Shown: in pieces, positions 5,171 to 6,845 of the stretch
Position numbering within the stretch: position 1 is the stretch's first letter
Layout of the letters: every line of letters starts with the position of its first letter
Source of the DNA: Anaerolineaceae bacterium
GTDB lineage: Bacteria; Chloroflexota; Anaerolineae; Anaerolineales; Anaerolineaceae
Direction of reading: 5' to 3'
NCBI GenBank assembly: GCA_028699715.1
Contig: JAQVUC010000056.1
Coordinates: 1 to 6,845, forward strand
DNA: 6,845 nucleotides
Notes under the pieces: generated by a model
The model's input: only the letters and a program-made list of their open reading frames with translations
What the model was told of the DNA's origin: nothing
The model's database searches: none
Program-made: the position numbers and the translations under genes

Positions 5171-5177
5171 TTCAATA
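5171..5177. repeat. Right copy of the target duplication, overlapping a stop codon
   Basis: TTCAATA here reads TATTGAA on the minus strand and contains the last Tyr codon (TAT) and the TGA stop of the ferritin-like gene. The duplication therefore preserved the reading frame and stop despite insertion at this point. Confidence 0.85.
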
Positions 5178-5654
5178 GTCTTCCCTTTTACCGAACTCGG
5201 CATCTTCGACCCAGTCTTCAGGTCGGCGCAGCAGGGTCAGCAATGTATCGAATAGCTCATAATGCTGTTTTTCCTGGTCAATCAGGAACCGTAGAAGCTC
5301 CTGGTCTTCGGAGGCAGCCATCTTGTCCAACAGCTCTTCATATTGTGCCACGCTTTTCTCTTCCAGATCCAGCGCGTGAGCATAAATATCCAGTTGCCGC
5401 GGGATCGATGTGACATCAGCCTTGAAGTCCTCTAATTCACTAAACACATTACGGTCATCTGTGAGCAGCGACAGTTCCGCGGTGACATTCAAACCTTCTG
5501 CCCTTTTCTGCAGCAGCCTGGCATGCTTCTGCTCAGCTCCGGCCAGCAGTGTGAAAACACGGCTGATCGCATGACCTTTATGACTGGCGGCCTGCTCCAG
5601 ATAATATTTCTCTCCGTCCTGTTCCATCTTAATGGCAAAATCATAAAGATTCAT
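5172..5654 (-). CDS. Ferritin-family (rubrerythrin-like) diiron protein
   Basis: A 160-residue all-helical protein with the four-helix pattern of COG1633-type ferritin-like proteins. Likely metal ligands are Glu11 (AIKMEQDGEKYY), the first ExxH at Glu41/His44 (AEQKHARL), Glu98 or Glu99 (LDLEEKSVAQYEEL) and the second ExxH at Glu128/His131 (DQEKQHYELF). There is no C-terminal rubredoxin domain, so it cannot relay electrons by itself as classical rubrerythrin does. Peroxide scavenging or iron handling in an anaerobe is the usual inference. The start is set at ATG 5654 because GGGAGGA lies 5 bases upstream and the helix pattern begins there. An in-frame extension to 5813 runs through promoter-like and repeat sequence and is probably non-coding. 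The 131-bp element begins at the stop codon. Confidence 0.88.
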   Translation of the reverse strand: MNLYDFAIKMEQDGEKYYLEQAASHKGHAISRVFTLLAGAEQKHARLLQKRAEGLNVTAELSLLTDDRNVFSELEDFKADVTSIPRQLDIYAHALDLEEKSVAQYEELLDKMAASEDQELLRFLIDQEKQHYELFDTLLTLLRRPEDWVEDAEFGKREDY

Positions 5655-5676
5655 CTTAATCCTCCCTGTGTTCGCC

Positions 5677-5696
5677 TGGCTGTGTTCACTCAGCCA
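5677..5696 (-). promoter_or_regulatory. Small stem-loop in the ferritin-like gene leader
   Basis: TGGCTG (5677-5682) pairs with CAGCCA (5691-5696) around an 8-base loop. It lies in the presumed leader, about 13 bases upstream of the ribosome binding site. The 8-bp direct repeat CTGTGTTC (5666-5673 and 5680-5687) overlaps it. Confidence 0.3.
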
Positions 5697-5712
5697 AATC
5701 GTTTTATGGTTC

Positions 5713-5745
5713 ATTTTATCATATTTACACAACAATCCCACAGAC
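5713..5745 (-). promoter_or_regulatory. Candidate promoter of the ferritin-like gene
   Basis: On the minus strand TGATAAAAT (5721-5713) is an extended -10 element (TGn plus TAAAAT, 5 of 6). No good -35 box is present at the right distance. The start would fall near 5706, giving a leader of about 50 nt. The upstream part overlaps the diverged copy of the MITE end at 5728-5760. Confidence 0.4.
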
Positions 5746-5760
5746 ATTTCGCTGCTTACT
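5728..5760 (+). repeat. Diverged relative of the 131-bp element's end
   Basis: Compared with the reverse complement of 5138-5170, 27 of 33 bases agree. CACAAC, CCCACAGAC and CTTACT are exact, with substitutions between them. The similarity fades after 5760, although TCAGCC and an AAAAG plus CCCGC/GCGGG hairpin occur at roughly matching distances further on. A clean second terminal repeat and target duplication are not visible, so it looks like an old, decayed copy. Confidence 0.55.
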
Positions 5761-5824
5761 GCAGCGGCAAAGGGTTGGAGCGTTATGATCTTCATTTTAT
5801 CAGCCAGCAACATACGTTATCACT

Positions 5825-6517
5825 TCAACATAAAAGCCCCGCTGCAGGCGGGTATTCATGACAAAGCAGGTAGCGTGGCGCTTCATCCGCAATAACGTTC
5901 GGGAAGCGTCCCGCAGGTTTATAGAAATAATTGTCAGTTGTGTCATCATTGACTTGAGACACTTCTCCCGCTAAAACCATGCCAAACCCCTGCTCTGCCC
6001 GGAATCGATGGTACTGGTGTGTAGGCAGGGCAATGCTTTCCCCGGGGCGAAGCCGTATCACGGATCCTGCTTTTACCACACGAGCATGGCCATCAACCCT
6101 GATCGTTACTTCTGAGTCGGCGATCTGATGATCAATTGTGGCGTTATAGACGTCAACCAGAAGATTACCACCACCGCGATTGATGATATCTTCCATTTTA
6201 TTGCTATGAAAATGGAGTGGCGTGACTTGCCCTTCCCGAACGACCATTATTTTTTCTGCATAAGGTTTGCTCCCGGACTGTTTTTTTGAGCTACCATTGC
6301 GCAGGGTAAATAACAGCAGGCCGACTTCAGTATATGAGCCACTGCCAAAGTCCGTTATATCCCACCCCAGCATATTTTCTCTGATCTCATCAAATTCTGG
6401 CCCTTTACCCAGCCATTCTTCCGGTGTCCAGTACGCAAAAGGCGGCAATTTGAAGTTCATCATGCCTATAAAGACAACTGCCTCTGCCAGATAACGATTA
6501 ATATCTGACCTTTTCAT
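5825..6517 (-). CDS. D-lyxose ketol-isomerase (cupin sugar isomerase)
   Basis: A 230-residue cytosolic enzyme of the D-lyxose isomerase family (PF07385; relatives include Bacillus YdaE and E. coli O157 lyxose isomerase). It interconverts D-lyxose and D-xylulose and often D-mannose and D-fructose. The N-terminal part (NFKLPPFAYWTPEEW, DITDFGSG) is family-typical. The cupin metal motif is TPLHFHSNKMEDIINRGGGN, with His102, His104 and Glu109 as expected Mn2+ ligands and His170 (or 167) in PTHQYHRF as the fourth. AGAGGAGA lies about 10 bases upstream of ATG 6517. It follows the SGNH hydrolase gene by 23 bases, suggesting one operon for breakdown and use of deacylated sugars. The last codons (PPAAGLLC) run through the transcription terminator; relatives usually end near the preceding EYP. 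Confidence 0.9.
   Translation of the reverse strand: MKRSDINRYLAEAVVFIGMMNFKLPPFAYWTPEEWLGKGPEFDEIRENMLGWDITDFGSGSYTEVGLLLFTLRNGSSKKQSGSKPYAEKIMVVREGQVTPLHFHSNKMEDIINRGGGNLLVDVYNATIDHQIADSEVTIRVDGHARVVKAGSVIRLRPGESIALPTHQYHRFRAEQGFGMVLAGEVSQVNDDTTDNYFYKPAGRFPNVIADEAPRYLLCHEYPPAAGLLC
5832..5852 (-). terminator. Terminator overlapping the end of the lyxose isomerase gene
   Basis: On the minus strand CCCGC (5852-5848) and GCGGG (5842-5838) flank a 5-base loop, followed by GCTTTTA. The stem is short (5 GC pairs) and the T-run is 4, so termination may be partial. It lies inside the last codons, before the stop at 5825-5827. Confidence 0.5.
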
Positions 6518-6540
6518 GATGGCTCATCTCCTCTCTGATA

Positions 6541-6845
6541 TCAGCCTTCAATCTTTGCCTTGCGGGAAACAAACGTCTTATCCGGCAGATCTGCCTGTAT
6601 TTGCCAGTCTTTTACGGTTTTATACAAACGCGGAGCCATATAGGAAAAACCGGCAATATTCGGATGCAGCCAGCCATCAGAAAAGCAGGCAGGATTGTGA
6701 GGCGATACTTCCAGCCCGTCGATCAGATGAACACGGGATCCCGCTGCATCTATGGCTTGCTGGCTTAGGCATGCCACAAGCTGCTGAAAACTGCCACATT
6801 CTTTGCTTTTATGAAGATCATCACGCCAGATCGGTGTGATTACAA
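6541..6845 (-). CDS. SGNH/GDSL-type hydrolase, C-terminal part (partial)
   Basis: The frame is open from the window edge to TGA (6543-6541) and gives about 100 residues. VITPIWRDDLHKSKECGSF, then VHLIDGLEVSP, then the block-V-like SDGWLHPNIAGFSYMAPRL are the usual end of an SGNH hydrolase such as a carbohydrate esterase. The final block carries the catalytic His (HPN) and normally an Asp three residues before it. Here the spacing is D-G-W-L-H, one residue longer than the common DxxH. The Ser-containing block I lies outside the window. A deacetylase or esterase acting on plant polysaccharide would suit the lyxose isomerase gene 23 bases downstream. An internal GTG at 6777 is not the start. Confidence 0.78.
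   Translation of the reverse strand, partial: VITPIWRDDLHKSKECGSFQQLVACLSQQAIDAAGSRVHLIDGLEVSPHNPACFSDGWLHPNIAGFSYMAPRLYKTVKDWQIQADLPDKTFVSRKAKIEG

Larger units (their letters stand above)
5710..5802. repeat. Pair of 12-bp direct repeats upstream of the ferritin-like gene
   Basis: TTCATTTTATCA occurs exactly at 5710-5721 and again at 5791-5802, 81 bases apart. On the minus strand each copy reads TGATAAAATGAA and contains an extended -10 motif. They may be tandem promoters, a regulator site, or a scar of rearrangement around the MITE-like remnant lying between them. Confidence 0.45.

Noticed and set aside
5655..5813. N-terminal extension of the ferritin-like protein to an in-frame start at 5813
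   Set aside because: The extension has no ferritin-like pattern and covers promoter-like and repeat sequence. ATG 5654 has a strong GGGAGGA site and starts exactly at the first helix.
1..6845. CRISPR array, tandem-repeat array, rRNA or phage genes
   Set aside because: I looked for evenly spaced direct repeats, rRNA-like stretches and phage hallmark proteins and saw none.

Overview
The window looks like a chromosomal segment from a Gram-positive bacterium, most likely an anaerobic member of the Clostridia. This is an inference from a short primary sigma factor, strong AGGAGG-type ribosome binding sites, sigma-A promoters, a paired zinc-ribbon protein with CxxC-x17-CxxC spacing, a rubrerythrin-like diiron protein and a stand-alone B12-methionine-synthase activation domain. 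I cannot name a genus.

Plus-strand half (1-4243). The 3' end of a polytopic membrane protein gene (1-147) is followed by a near-consensus promoter driving tRNA-Leu(UAA) and an initiator-type tRNA-Met(CAU), which end in a strong terminator. Next is a wrecked family 78 alpha-L-rhamnosidase gene: the first 13-15 codons survive and are joined, out of frame, to the last ~220 codons. A membrane-anchored J-domain protein follows. Then comes the primary sigma factor gene rpoD, with its own promoter, an 18-bp perfect palindrome near the transcription start, a long structured leader and a G7 tract as ribosome binding site. After a second long leader with dyad symmetries comes a 99-residue paired zinc-ribbon protein, closed by a very strong terminator.

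Minus-strand half (6845-4298, read right to left). The 3' end of an SGNH/GDSL-type hydrolase gene is followed after 23 bases by a D-lyxose isomerase (cupin) gene; these two look like an operon for sugar or polysaccharide use. Their terminator lies inside the last codons of the isomerase gene. A rubrerythrin-like ferritin-family protein and a stand-alone MetH-activation-domain protein follow.

The most striking non-coding object is a 131-bp nearly palindromic element between these last two genes. It has 14-bp perfect terminal inverted repeats (CACAACTTTCCCAC) and a perfect 7-bp target duplication (TTCAATA). It carries no gene and inserted exactly at the stop codon of the ferritin-like gene, so the target duplication preserved the last codon and the stop. 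A diverged relative of one end (27 of 33 bases) sits about 560 bp away, upstream of the same gene. This looks like a palindromic MITE family, and I do not recognise it.

Functional links: the rhamnosidase remnant, the SGNH hydrolase and the lyxose isomerase fit plant-polysaccharide and rare-sugar catabolism. The tRNAs, rpoD and zinc-ribbon genes are housekeeping. The diiron and B12-related proteins fit anaerobic oxidative-stress defence and C1/corrinoid metabolism.
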